DNA of 27,502 nt from an uncultured Lentisphaeria bacterium (GTDB taxonomy: Bacteria; Verrucomicrobiota; Lentisphaeria; Victivallales; Victivallaceae), in contig CAIJKT010000968.1 of NCBI GenBank assembly GCA_903821255.1, positions 1 through 27,502 on the forward strand. The letters run 5' to 3'. Of the stretch, positions 1 to 7,318 are shown in pieces (the stretch's first letter is position 1; each line of letters opens with the position of its first letter). A model generated the notes under the pieces. The model saw only the letters and a list, made by a program, of their open reading frames with translations, was not told the origin of the DNA and did no database searches. Position numbers and translations under genes: made by a program.

Positions 1-4
1 AAGT

Positions 5-10
5 TATAAT
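5..10 (+). promoter_or_regulatory. -10 element for the AraC-type gene
   Basis: A TATAAT hexamer lies 32 nt before the ATG at 42. Transcription from it would leave a leader of roughly 25 nt without an obvious Shine-Dalgarno sequence. The matching -35 box would fall outside the window, so only half of the promoter can be seen. Confidence 0.4.
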
Positions 11-41
11 AAATGGCAAAAAACACAGCTTACTTGTCAAA

Positions 42-824
42 ATGCACAAAAATTATCTGAAAAACATTACTGTGCAGCGGCATTTTTTAAATCCGGTTAC
101 GCTGCTTTTTATTCAGCACGACGAAAATATATGTGTACCGCGGGTAACTCATGCACATGCTTTCTGGCAGCTTGAATACATTATTTCAGGTTCTGTTGAA
201 ATAAAATCCGGCAGAAACAAGCTGAAAGCAGGAACTGATGACTGTATCCTGGTTCCTCCCGGCTGTCCTCATTGCTTCACATATGGCAATAAACCGCAAT
301 CATCATGGTCAATTAAATTTTGCACGGAGATCGCGATTCAGCCGGGGAATATTCTGGTATTGAAAAAGTCCGATCTTTCAATGAATATAAGGCATTTACT
401 GCTGGCGGAACTGAACATATATAGCTTTACCGGCGAGTCTTTCCTGGTTATAGAAAGCTTAACCGGATTACTGGCGGAACTGGAACTTCAGACCAGGCAG
501 GCCGCGTCGACTGAATTGACCATTATTGACCGCGTGAAAATGTTTATTGATAATAAAGCCGGAAGGCGTATAACGGTAAATGAAGTTGCCGGTTTTGCCG
601 GATGTTCACGCAATCATATTTCCAGCTTGTTTCACAAGGATACCGGTATGAAATTGAAAGATTTTATTGACCGGCAGCGTATCGAAACAGCCAGTAAAAT
701 GCTCCAGTACAGCAATCTTAAAATTGCAGAGATTGCAGAAATTATGGAATTTTCCGATGTCTTCTCCTTTTCGAGATTCTTTTTCACCAACAGCGGCATA
801 TATCCCACTAAATTCAGGCAGTAG
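42..824 (+). CDS. AraC-family transcriptional regulator
   Basis: This 260-residue protein has the usual two-part AraC layout. The N-terminal half (about residues 15-110) looks like a cupin-type sensing domain: it has the HAHAFWQLEYIISGS strand pair and the LVPPGCPHCF turn that commonly hold a sugar ligand in this family. The C-terminal half (about 165-260) is the double helix-turn-helix, with VNEVAGFAGCSRNHISSLFHKDTG as first helix pair and the IAEIAEIMEFSDVFSFSRFF signature followed by GIYPTKFR at the very end. It therefore binds DNA and probably responds to a small carbohydrate-like effector. It converges on the end of the large - strand operon, only 31 nt from its last gene, so nothing in the layout makes it the regulator of that operon. 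The ATG at 42 has no clear ribosome binding site; the target genes probably lie to the left of the window. Confidence 0.9.
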   Translation: MHKNYLKNITVQRHFLNPVTLLFIQHDENICVPRVTHAHAFWQLEYIISGSVEIKSGRNKLKAGTDDCILVPPGCPHCFTYGNKPQSSWSIKFCTEIAIQPGNILVLKKSDLSMNIRHLLLAELNIYSFTGESFLVIESLTGLLAELELQTRQAASTELTIIDRVKMFIDNKAGRRITVNEVAGFAGCSRNHISSLFHKDTGMKLKDFIDRQRIETASKMLQYSNLKIAEIAEIMEFSDVFSFSRFFFTNSGIYPTKFRQ

Positions 825-855
825 AAACAGTTCGCAAAATAAGTGCGAGACTGAA

Positions 856-1176
856 TCAGGATTTCGGCAGCATATTGGTTGACTGCTTAATTGCGGGCTG
901 CTCCGTATCCGCTTCTGAAACAGGTTCCCAGCGTTCGACGCGAACGTTATTTTCAACGGACGCACGCAAAATCCAGGTTTTGCCGGAGTAAGTGTCCAGC
1001 TTGAAAACGCCGTTTTCAGATCTGGTTTCAGAAATGCTGTAGCTGCCGCCGAAAAGAATAAACCGCGCGGTATTGATGGTGGAAGTAATATTTTGTGCGC
1101 CATTGGTGGCATAAGCAACCGCCGCAGTCAACATGGCAAGCCCAACCAGTCCCCAAAGCTTCCAGCGAGATTTCAT
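856..1176 (-). CDS. small secreted protein, last gene of the fibre operon
   Basis: About 106 residues. I start it at the ATG at 1176 because GAGAGGG lies 8 nt upstream and the protein then opens with a clean Sec signal peptide (MKSRWKLWGLVGLAMLTAAVAYA, likely cut after AYA). The mature part is about 80 residues, beta-like, with the motif VFKLDTYSGKTWIL followed by a conserved-looking WEPV. This F-x-LDT-x-SGKTW pattern occurs in many small periplasmic proteins of unknown role, and a loosely similar motif (IFNFPGKGWKADTWQPF) is in the exported protein at 5289-6038. I do not recognise the family. It follows the lipoprotein gene at 1210 after 33 nt and ends the 15-gene run; its export fits with an accessory role in that system. 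Confidence 0.75.
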   Translation of the reverse strand: MKSRWKLWGLVGLAMLTAAVAYATNGAQNITSTINTARFILFGGSYSISETRSENGVFKLDTYSGKTWILRASVENNVRVERWEPVSEADTEQPAIKQSTNMLPKS

Positions 1177-1209
1177 AATCAATGCCCTCTCATTTTATTG
1201 TGTTAAACC

Positions 1210-1797
1210 TTAACGGTCTTCAAATCGTTTGACTGTTTTCATAACTTTGGGATTGGCAGAAAGTTTTTTTGCCGATTCAAACGCCACTTCCTGGACTGCC
1301 TTGTATATCGCGTCCGGAACATCTTTCTTGTTTTCATGAGGCAACTCGACCGTCTTCTTCATCTCGAACGCGTCAACTTTCTTTTCGCCGGGCTCTTTAA
1401 AAACCACGATTACATCCAGCGTATATTGCGCAACGCCGCCGGAAACCACCAGTTGCGATTCCGGCACCGTAACGTAAATCGTAAAAGCGTCAATCACCTC
1501 GCTGCGCGGAGATTCAAAAATCTTGCCGGCCGCGCTGTTAAAACCGTTCCGGAGTATTTCCTGAAGCGGATAATTATAAGTATCTTCCGTGAATATATTC
1601 GGTCCGCTGCCAATCATGCTGTCCGGACAATGCACTTCAACCCGGCATGGCACTTTAAATTTTGTTTTACTCAAAGCAGCGGTCTGCTCCGCGGTCAAGT
1701 CTGATTTATTAGGATCAACTGCCGGCATATACACACTGCTGCAGCCGCAGAAAGAAACGGCGGCAGCCGCGAGCATCAATAAAAAACACCTGTTCAC
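1210..1797 (-). CDS. lipoprotein of unknown family
   Basis: 195 residues, with a type II signal peptide ending in a lipobox-like SFCGC at residues 16-20, so it is probably a membrane-anchored lipoprotein. It starts with GTG; the choice is firm because a perfect AGGAGGTT (1803-1810) sits 7 nt upstream and the G is shared with the stop codon of the preceding gene (TAGTG), which implies translational coupling. The body alternates strands and helices: an early segment about conserved residues PCRVEVHC, a long strand region (FTIYVTVPESQLVVSGGVAQYTLDVIVVF) and a C-terminal helix AIYKAVQEVAFESAKKL. This resembles the general alpha/beta layout of YajG or LptE-like auxiliary lipoproteins, but that is a guess from pattern, not a family match. 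It is gene 14 of the operon. Confidence 0.8.
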   Translation of the reverse strand: MNRCFLLMLAAAAVSFCGCSSVYMPAVDPNKSDLTAEQTAALSKTKFKVPCRVEVHCPDSMIGSGPNIFTEDTYNYPLQEILRNGFNSAAGKIFESPRSEVIDAFTIYVTVPESQLVVSGGVAQYTLDVIVVFKEPGEKKVDAFEMKKTVELPHENKKDVPDAIYKAVQEVAFESAKKLSANPKVMKTVKRFEDR

Positions 1798-2189
1798 TAT
1801 TCAACCTCCTCGCCGGCATGCCTGACCTGAACCGCAGTGCCTTCAACCTTGGTCCAGAAAAATGCCACTATTAATAAATTCAACGTATTATATTCTTCCG
1901 TCACCTCAATCATTGCATTGCCTTTGCCATTCGTGATCGCATTATCGCGGGCAGCTCTGGAAGGCTCTGAAGGCATGAACGGAATACCGAGAATCATAAA
2001 ACCTGATGCACTACCTGAAGTGCGGGCAGATTGTGTTTTTGTATAAGTGTCCTTTTCGGAGATTGGAGTTGTTGACGGGGAAATGGAGATTACGCTAGTG
2101 CAGCCAGCAATGAACAGCATCATGAAACATCCCGACACCGCCGCAATGACCCGGCACGGAAATAAACAATTTTTAATGTTCTTTTTCAT
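1797..2189 (-). CDS. small lipoprotein, paralogue of its upstream neighbour
   Basis: 130 residues with a signal peptide and lipobox (LFIAGC, Cys29). Shortly after the lipid site comes PSTTPISEKDTYT, matched by PSTMPISSKDSYT in the gene just upstream (2193-2558). Both continue with a hydrophobic ILGIPF / LMIFPV segment, a short helix with Ala and Lys (SRAARDNAITNGKGNAMIEV here, YDAMQKAKAKYKADALINV there) and a strand near the C-terminus, so the two are clearly a tandem duplication. This layout resembles small TRL-like or related lipoproteins, but I cannot name a family. GGAG lies about 7 nt before the ATG, inside the stop region of the upstream gene, with only 3 nt between the two genes. Confidence 0.8.
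   Translation of the reverse strand: MKKNIKNCLFPCRVIAAVSGCFMMLFIAGCTSVISISPSTTPISEKDTYTKTQSARTSGSASGFMILGIPFMPSEPSRAARDNAITNGKGNAMIEVTEEYNTLNLLIVAFFWTKVEGTAVQVRHAGEEVE
1803..1810 (-). promoter_or_regulatory. Shine-Dalgarno that fixes the GTG start at 1797
   Basis: On the - strand this reads AGGAGGTT and lies 7 nt before the GTG at 1797. It is located within the last codons of the preceding lipoprotein gene and supports coupled translation across the TAGTG junction. Confidence 0.7.
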
Positions 2190-2192
2190 AAT

Positions 2193-2558
2193 TTACTCCA
2201 GCAGGTTACCGGACTTTTTAAATTTAATGGCATCGCCCCTGACCACGATTTTCTGCACACTGTAGAAGAAGTAAGGGTTGTAAATATTTTCCGCGGGAAC
2301 ATTAATCAACGCATCGGCTTTGTATTTGGCTTTGGCCTTCTGCATGGCATCGTAGGCACTGCAGGTAGTGACCGGAAAGATCATCAGAATTGCAACACTG
2401 GAGTCAACGGCATACGCGTTCTGCTGAATGAGCGTGTAACTGTCTTTGCTGGAGATCGGCATTGTCGAAGGCGCCAGACCGCCGGGCGAGGTACAGCCGG
2501 CCAGCATACAAATCAGCCCCGCCAGCGAAACCGCGCAGATTATTTTTTTATTATTCAT
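2193..2558 (-). CDS. small lipoprotein (first of a tandem pair)
   Basis: 121 residues; signal peptide and lipobox LAGC at residues 19-22, hence probably lipid-anchored. The mature protein opens with PSTMPISSKDSYT, the hallmark shared with the next gene, and has an Ala/Lys-rich helix (AYDAMQKAKAKYKADALINV) and a C-terminal strand (FFYSVQKIVVRGDAIKF). GAGGA lies about 5 nt before the ATG. An 88-nt gap separates it from the preceding gene and holds a plausible promoter, so the last four genes may also be transcribed independently of the main operon. Function unknown; the setting suggests an outer-membrane accessory factor. Confidence 0.8.
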   Translation of the reverse strand: MNNKKIICAVSLAGLICMLAGCTSPGGLAPSTMPISSKDSYTLIQQNAYAVDSSVAILMIFPVTTCSAYDAMQKAKAKYKADALINVPAENIYNPYFFYSVQKIVVRGDAIKFKKSGNLLE

Positions 2559-2596
2559 ACTTCCTCTTTGCCCCCTGAACTCAAGTTTGATATGTT

Positions 2597-2624
2597 ATTT
2601 TAGCAGGAATCACCGTTTTTACAA
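2597..2624 (-). promoter_or_regulatory. possible internal sigma70 promoter
   Basis: On - the sequence reads TTGTAA (2619-2624), 16 nt, TAAAAT (2597-2602), ahead of the lipoprotein gene that starts at 2558. It matches the consensus at 4 and 5 of 6 positions. It lies in the widest gap of this part of the operon and could drive the four distal genes alone. Confidence 0.4.
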
Positions 2625-2646
2625 GACCGCAATGACAGTTTCATAA

Positions 2647-3846
2647 TTATTTGGGAATAAAGCGGAGACGCCTTTTTGTTGCAGTATCTATTTTGAATTT
2701 ACGCCCGACTTCCGTCAGCACGGCATCTTCAATTTTACCGGCATCCAGCCTGGTTTCAATTTCAATGATCGAGTAAAGACGGCTGTCGAATTCACGTCTC
2801 CAGGCATAAGAAATGTCCGGATTGCCGCGCAGAGCTTCAATCAGCTTATCGAAAGTTTCTTTGTCGATCTGTTTAAACTCCAGTTGAACTTTTGCTCCGA
2901 GATCAAGTTCAACGACCCATTTCGCAAGTATATTCCGGAACAGCGAATAGGCATTTTCCTGCTCTGCGCTTTTGGCTTTGCCGGTCAATATTTCCATCAG
3001 GTAATACCGCAGAAGCTGGTCCGGCATTTCATACGGCAGTCGCATATTGCCCTCGCCGCGGAAAAATTGTGTAGGAATATTAACGGTCGAAATGACTTCC
3101 CCGGTATCGGTCCAGACCGCCTGCATGTTGATGCCGACAGAAGCATCGCGCACCTGAACGTCCGGGAAAGGCTCTTTCATCTTGCCGACGCTGCCATTTA
3201 CACTGGCGGTGATTTTAAAATCGGAAGTGCTGGTAATGCCGGCTTTTTTTACTTTGCTTTCCAGATTGTCTCCGAGCAGCGCGGCCCGGTCTGACTCTTT
3301 TTCATCGCGTTCCTGAATCACGTTCTGTTTAAAAACCTCAAGCCCGGTCTTCTGGGCGATTTCTTCAAGCACCGCCTGGGATACCGGCATTTCAGAATTG
3401 TACTCGCCGGAAATTTTTTCCTTGACCTGAATCGTCAGCCGCGGTGACTGCATCCGTTTAACCAGCAGTCTGAGCGCCATCACCTGATCCATGCCGGGAC
3501 TGCCTTTGCCAACCTGTGCTTTAATCGTAACGCTGTAGATTTTATCCTTATCCGAATAACTCCTGGAGATTACTTTATAATCTTTAATGTAGCCGAACGA
3601 CGAAGTAATAACCCGGTCATATTCCATCTGGAAATTACTGGCCTTCGATTCGCTCATGACATCAACGCCGGCGCCCTGCTGAACAGCCTCCCGCAGCGCT
3701 TTCGCCAGCGCCTGTTCGCCGGCTTTGTCCGGAGTGCCTTCCGCGCTTCCGGTAACCGTCACTTCCTTAAGTTCCTGCGCCCAAATACCGACAGCGGCGA
3801 ACAGAACAAAACAAAGTATAATCCTTTTCAAAAAACGCATCTTCAT
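2647..3846 (-). CDS. secreted LPP20/FlgT-N-like protein
   Basis: About 399 residues from the ATG at 3846; a longer open frame to 3924 exists but would overlap the previous gene, while the 3846 start has GGGAG 7 nt upstream and begins a proper signal peptide (FLKRIILCFVLFAAVGIWAQ). Residues 25-115 (VTVTGSAEGTPDKAGEQALAK through the YSVTIKAQV strand) have the pattern of the LPP20 / FlgT N-terminal domain: a strand, an Ala-rich helix, a S-K-x-x-F segment, then SSFGYIKDYKVIS and a final strand. The same pattern occurs in the protein at 6068-6904. The middle (about 130-270: a predicted alternating region with SPRLTIQVKEKI and VGINMQAVWTDTGEVIS) resembles the periplasmic fold in CsgG/FlgT-like proteins, a weak match. 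No flagellar genes are in the window, so I infer an envelope-assembly role in the fibre operon. Confidence 0.8.
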   Translation of the reverse strand: MKMRFLKRIILCFVLFAAVGIWAQELKEVTVTGSAEGTPDKAGEQALAKALREAVQQGAGVDVMSESKASNFQMEYDRVITSSFGYIKDYKVISRSYSDKDKIYSVTIKAQVGKGSPGMDQVMALRLLVKRMQSPRLTIQVKEKISGEYNSEMPVSQAVLEEIAQKTGLEVFKQNVIQERDEKESDRAALLGDNLESKVKKAGITSTSDFKITASVNGSVGKMKEPFPDVQVRDASVGINMQAVWTDTGEVISTVNIPTQFFRGEGNMRLPYEMPDQLLRYYLMEILTGKAKSAEQENAYSLFRNILAKWVVELDLGAKVQLEFKQIDKETFDKLIEALRGNPDISYAWRREFDSRLYSIIEIETRLDAGKIEDAVLTEVGRKFKIDTATKRRLRFIPK

Positions 3847-3857
3847 AGAATCTCCCG

Positions 3858-4580
3858 TTATTTTATATTTTCCAGCGAGCCAGCCCCGCTTGTTTGTTCC
3901 TTTAACGATTTTGGTGTTCCGCAATAACGCACCGTTGCCGCCCCGGCGGCTTTGGCGTTCAAGCTGCCCTGAACATTGACCGTGGCGGTTGATGCGCCTT
4001 TAGCGTCAACGTCCGCGTTTTGCGCCATTAGTTTTCCGGCATCAACACTTACTGCGCCATTAATTTTCAGCTTGAAATCTTTGACATTGCCGGAAATGAC
4101 AAGATCCCCGGCGGCATTTCCGGCAAAAATTTCCAGCCTTTCCCCGGCAACATCATTTATTACTATATTCCCCGCGCCCGAAAAATCTAACCGGGCTAAC
4201 AGCGGCAGCCCGATTATTAATTTAATTTTTCCGTCCGGCTTGTAATCCTTCTTCAGCCCGACGCACAACTTTCCATTTGAAGCGTTTATTGTAACATATT
4301 CTATTGCACTCCTGCCGGCACTGACAGTAATCCGGCAATCCGCGCAACGCTGAACATCGACATCAAATGCGCCGTCAATCGCAAGCGCAGTGAATGGAGC
4401 CAGCGCTTTTGTAACAGAAACCGTTCCGCCTGAAGGTTTCTCTCTGCCGGAGTCACTGTCCGTGGAGATTCCGCTGTTTACAGAAGAACTGGCATCATGG
4501 ACATTTTTCACATTGGTCTGCTGGTCTGAGATTACAGATGCCGCCAGCCAGCAGCCCATGATAATTTTAACGAAAAGCAT
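3858..4580 (-). CDS. DUF2807 'auto-transporter adhesin head' protein with one NSGI motif
   Basis: 240 residues with a hydrophobic export segment (FVKIIMGCWLAASVISD). From about residue 60 it follows the DUF2807 (GIN domain) pattern: FTALAIDGAFDVDVQ at the start, then successive short strands ending in LARLDFSGAGNIVIN, GDLVISGNVKDFKLKING and NVQGSLNAKAAGAATVRYCG, which build a right-handed beta-solenoid in this family. The family is found on cell-surface or periplasmic proteins and is usually called an adhesin head, although its biochemical role is unproven. The N-terminal linker (about residues 21-40, NVKNVHDASSSVNSGIS) carries the signature of the secreted repeat proteins encoded nearby, joining this gene to them. 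GGGAG lies 7 nt before the ATG. It sits between the repeat gene at 4603 and the LPP20-like gene at 2647. Confidence 0.85.
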   Translation of the reverse strand: MLFVKIIMGCWLAASVISDQQTNVKNVHDASSSVNSGISTDSDSGREKPSGGTVSVTKALAPFTALAIDGAFDVDVQRCADCRITVSAGRSAIEYVTINASNGKLCVGLKKDYKPDGKIKLIIGLPLLARLDFSGAGNIVINDVAGERLEIFAGNAAGDLVISGNVKDFKLKINGAVSVDAGKLMAQNADVDAKGASTATVNVQGSLNAKAAGAATVRYCGTPKSLKEQTSGAGSLENIK

Positions 4581-4602
4581 CCGCAGTCTCCCGCAATTAA
4601 GA

Positions 4603-5292
4603 TTATTTTAAATTTATTCCGGAATTGGCCTCAGATTTTTCTCTGGCCGAATTTACGCCGCCGCCCTGCTGGTTGTCGACAGTTGCGTTATTGATTTTAG
4701 CGTTGCTGGCGGCAATTCCGGAATTGACGGAGGAATTATTCTGAGCAGAGGCAGTTCCGCTTACATTGGAATTTATCACTCTGCCGTTTTTGATGCTGGC
4801 GTTATCGGCTTCAATGCCGGAGTTGATCTGCGAATTGTTCTGTGCAGTGTTGGCTATATCAACATTACAGTTGGTAATTTCGGATTTTTGAATGGAAGAT
4901 TTTTTTACGCTGATGCCGGAATTTACCGTGGAATTATTTTCCGCGCGATTGGAACCCCCGGTATTGACATTGCTCAGTTTCGAATCACGGATATCAGCGC
5001 CTGACGCATCTATGCCGGAATTGATTTGAGAATTTTTTACCGCGATATTCAGCGCATTCTCATTAATATTCCGGAGAATGGAATCGCTTACTTTGGCGGT
5101 TGCTTTAACCGCAGGGTTATCTTTTGAAACAGCCTTGATTTCCGATGGCGCGGTTTTATTCGCTCCGGCTTTTGCGGGCGCAACGGCAGCGCCTTCCGCT
5201 TTTTTCCCGGCGTCATTATTCTGTGCCGGCATTGCCGGCAGATTATTGAATGACAGCGCGATCAAGCTGATAAGTAAAAGTTTTAATTTCAT
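4603..5292 (-). CDS. secreted 33-residue-repeat protein
   Basis: 229 residues from the ATG at 5292, which has GGGAG upstream and overlaps the previous stop as ATGA. A signal peptide (LKLLLISLIALSFNNLPA) precedes an Ala/Lys-rich low-complexity stretch (about 22-70). Residues 90-221 are four consecutive units of exactly 33 residues, each opening with [IV]NSGI and closing with an Asn/Ser-rich loop (AENNST, AQNNSQ, AQNNSS). The chain ends in ANSGINLK, nearly the same ending (ANSGIDLGGN) as in the gene at 8291. The regular strand-turn pattern, with hydrophobic residues every second position in short segments, suggests a beta-solenoid or amyloid-like fold; this is inference. It is more diverged than the repeat proteins at 7319 and 8291. 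Probably a fibre subunit or cap of the CsgG-like system. Confidence 0.85.
   Translation of the reverse strand: MKLKLLLISLIALSFNNLPAMPAQNNDAGKKAEGAAVAPAKAGANKTAPSEIKAVSKDNPAVKATAKVSDSILRNINENALNIAVKNSQINSGIDASGADIRDSKLSNVNTGGSNRAENNSTVNSGISVKKSSIQKSEITNCNVDIANTAQNNSQINSGIEADNASIKNGRVINSNVSGTASAQNNSSVNSGIAASNAKINNATVDNQQGGGVNSAREKSEANSGINLK
4630..5025 (-). repeat. four 99-bp coding repeats
   Basis: Four in-frame units of 99 bp encode four 33-residue repeats beginning INSGIDASGA, VNSGISVKKS, INSGIEADNA and VNSGIAASNA. The DNA copies have diverged much more than those at 7352-8044, but the period is exact. Confidence 0.8.
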
Positions 5293-6038
5293 TTGTTCTC
5301 TCCCTGTTTGCCGCCGGACAGATGTTCCGCAGCCTCCTGCCATGATTTATAGTAAGTGTCTGTCGAGAACGGCTGCCATGTATCGGCCTTCCAGCCCTTT
5401 CCGGGGAAGTTGAATATCTTCATATCCGATCCGTTGACCCTTACTACAACATACAATTGTCTTTGATCGTCTGTCTGAGGACCGGCAACCAGTTGATACT
5501 GCAAATTATTTTTGGGATCGGCAACTGATTTGCTGCTGTCTTCGCGATTGACTGCGGGAGGAGTCTTCCGGTAATCTGCAATGACAAGCCTGGTTTTGCC
5601 GAAATCTGCTTTCTTCACTGCTTCATCAGCTTCCAGTTCTCTGGTCGCGTTCATAAGGAATTCATGAACCTCTTTGATGTTGATGCCGCCGATTTCACCG
5701 TGGGAAGCGCCATTGGTCAACCCCCGTTTAGTCCAGATAAAAGCGGTCAGAAAATCATTGTTCTGAACCGCCAGCGTGGTTTCATAAAAACATGCCAGCG
5801 TAACCATTTTTTCTGCTTTGGACCGCCACTCTCCGGCTTCGTGCCCGCCGGCCCGCCGGCTCTTCTCAATCATTTCCATGCTGCATGCATAGACTTCGGC
5901 GGTGCGTTTGGGATTGGCGTTATAGGCTTCAACTATACATTTATCGAGATCTTCAAAACTGCTGTCGGCCGACACCGCCGCACACAGGCAGAAAAGCAAG
6001 ACAGAAATCAGCATTGCCGGAGAAAATTTTATGGTCAT
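5289..6038 (-). CDS. exported protein of unknown family
   Basis: 249 residues with a clear Sec signal peptide (MLISVLLFCLCAAVSADS). The N-terminal half is predicted helical with Cys-containing segments (DLDKCIVEAYNANPKRTAEVYACSMEMIEKSRR, then WRSKAEKMVTLACFYETTLAVQNNDFLTAFIWTKRGL), which looks like tandem helical hairpins of the TPR/Sel1 type. The C-terminal part (about 175-249) is beta-like: LQYQLVAGPQTDDQRQLYVVVRVNGS followed by IFNFPGKGWKADTWQPF. CAGGAG lies 6 nt before the ATG, and the stop overlaps the next start as ATGA. I do not recognise the family. Its place among secreted repeat proteins suggests a periplasmic helper, perhaps a chaperone or regulator of subunit export, but nothing in the sequence proves this. 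Confidence 0.75.
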   Translation of the reverse strand: MTIKFSPAMLISVLLFCLCAAVSADSSFEDLDKCIVEAYNANPKRTAEVYACSMEMIEKSRRAGGHEAGEWRSKAEKMVTLACFYETTLAVQNNDFLTAFIWTKRGLTNGASHGEIGGINIKEVHEFLMNATRELEADEAVKKADFGKTRLVIADYRKTPPAVNREDSSKSVADPKNNLQYQLVAGPQTDDQRQLYVVVRVNGSDMKIFNFPGKGWKADTWQPFSTDTYYKSWQEAAEHLSGGKQGENK

Positions 6039-6067
6039 TGCAAACTCCTGTTTCCCGGAATTGTAAT

Positions 6068-6904
6068 TTAAGGCATGACGTCAACGCTGCCTTCGCTGAT
6101 TTTAGGGGTCGCTTTCTTTAAGGCCTGTTCGGAACGTTCCTGATTATCATCATTGGCGACAAATCCCTGCGCAGCCCGGCCTTCGGCTTCAATGGCGTCT
6201 TTATCATAATCAACGATTTTCTGTCCGAGCAGTTCTGCCAGGCGCTTCAGGTCCAGGCGCAGTTTTACAATCGCCACGGCCTCCTCGCCTTTGCCTTCCC
6301 AGGCGAATCCATCGTATTCGGCACCCATTACAGCTCCTATAACCTGAGCCTTGACCTTATCCGATGAAAGCATGAAATTCTTCACTTTAGTGTTACTTTC
6401 CAGCGTGAATCCACCGATTTGCTTAAACAGGTTTTTATAAGCTTCGATTTCGGCGGCGCGGAGTGCGGCCAGTTTATTAGTATTTGCCGGGGTGGAAGAG
6501 GCAAAAGCGACCCGGCGTATTTCCAGATTCGGAAATTTATCCAGGTTGAATTTATCTTTGTCTATAATATCGGCAATGCGGCTCAGCTTCAATACCGCGG
6601 TTACCTGGGCAATGTCTGTTTTCGGATCATATTTTTCAATGAATTCAATGCCTCTGATATTCCGCTCGCCGGTCTTGGTTTCGGTGGTGCCGAGGAAACT
6701 GCCTTCGCTCAAGTTGGTGACTTCTTCCAGAAAACGGATTTTGACGCCATAAACCGTTTCGACAATATTCCGCTGAGCCAATACCCGCGCGCAATTAACT
6801 GAATTGAGTTTCTTCTGCGGCCCTGAAAGCTCCTTCCCATCCGAACTGAATTGAAACAGACAGAACACAACAGTCAAAATTGAGGCCAGCTTGATTTTCA
6901 TCAT
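6068..6904 (-). CDS. secreted LPP20-like protein
   Basis: 278 residues starting MMKIKLASILTVVFCLFQF (signal peptide). Two related segments follow. The first (about 30-125) begins NCARVLAQRNIVETVYGVKI and ends with a strand pair; the second (about 140-225) runs LAALRAAEIEAYKNLFKQIG, then ESNTKVKNFML, then a G-x-x-GAEYDGFAWEG turn and the strand AVAIVKLRLDL. This Ala-rich helix / S-x-x-K-x-x-F / G-x-x-x-x-Y-D / strand order is the LPP20 pattern also seen in flagellar FlgT and FlgP proteins and in the protein at 2647-3846. LPP20-type proteins are envelope proteins with structural or assembly roles. The start overlaps the preceding stop as ATGA. I infer an accessory role in assembling the CsgG-like apparatus; catalytic activity is unlikely. 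Confidence 0.8.
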   Translation of the reverse strand: MMKIKLASILTVVFCLFQFSSDGKELSGPQKKLNSVNCARVLAQRNIVETVYGVKIRFLEEVTNLSEGSFLGTTETKTGERNIRGIEFIEKYDPKTDIAQVTAVLKLSRIADIIDKDKFNLDKFPNLEIRRVAFASSTPANTNKLAALRAAEIEAYKNLFKQIGGFTLESNTKVKNFMLSSDKVKAQVIGAVMGAEYDGFAWEGKGEEAVAIVKLRLDLKRLAELLGQKIVDYDKDAIEAEGRAAQGFVANDDNQERSEQALKKATPKISEGSVDVMP

Positions 6905-7311
6905 TTCTTTTTTTCTCCGTTATCTTTCGAGTTTTTGCCTTTCGGCGTATCGTCCGGCGGGGGCAACACGTTTTCCAAGTCAATGGTAAACTTTTTAGTT
7001 TTATCCTGAGAGACTTTACCTTTTACCACTATGATTTTTTCGTCTTTGGCGCAGTTGCCGAATTCTATTTTATCTGTCGAGACCTGGTCTATTTTCACTT
7101 TAAATCTGGAATCTCCCAGCGGAATCAATTTAGCCTTGACGTAAACTGTCTTGTTCTCATATTTTGACAAATCGCCAAGCTGCTGAATCACCTGACGGTT
7201 GATCTCATCCAGCTCTTTGATTTTTTCCGCGATCAAACGGCTCTGCGCGTCAGCCATCACTGCTGCGCCCAAAGCCGTCGTCGCGATAATGCAAAATATA
7301 ATTTTCAACAT
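6901..7311 (-). CDS. small secreted protein with OB-like beta region
   Basis: About 136 residues from the ATG at 7311. A TTG at 7338 would extend it but would put nine residues ahead of the signal peptide (MLKIIFCIIATTALGAAVMADA) and overlap the preceding gene, so I prefer the ATG, although its ribosome binding site is poor. After export there is a short helix (LIAEKIKELDEINRQVIQQL), then a beta region with NKTVYVKAKLIP, SRFKVKIDQV and KIIVVKGKVSQ, whose strand order resembles the OB-like tRNA_anti-like family. The C-terminus is Pro- then Lys-rich (PPPDDTPKGKNSKDNGEKKK). No family match is certain. It overlaps the next gene by ATGA and follows the 7319 repeat gene after 7 nt, so the three are probably translated together. 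Confidence 0.7.
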   Translation of the reverse strand: MLKIIFCIIATTALGAAVMADAQSRLIAEKIKELDEINRQVIQQLGDLSKYENKTVYVKAKLIPLGDSRFKVKIDQVSTDKIEFGNCAKDEKIIVVKGKVSQDKTKKFTIDLENVLPPPDDTPKGKNSKDNGEKKK

Positions 7312-7318
7312 ATAGGCA

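Noticed and set aside
831..849. A hairpin (TTCGCA / TGCGAG) between the converging AraC gene and operon end as a two-way terminator
   Set aside because: Only five good base pairs and no T-tract on either strand.
606..1118. A 170-codon open frame on - across the AraC gene end and the small secreted gene
   Set aside because: It overlaps two better-supported genes in other frames and shows no recognisable domain or export signal.
3847..3924. An N-terminal extension of the 2647 gene up to 3924
   Set aside because: It would overlap the DUF2807 gene and bury the signal peptide; the ATG at 3846 has its own GGGAG.
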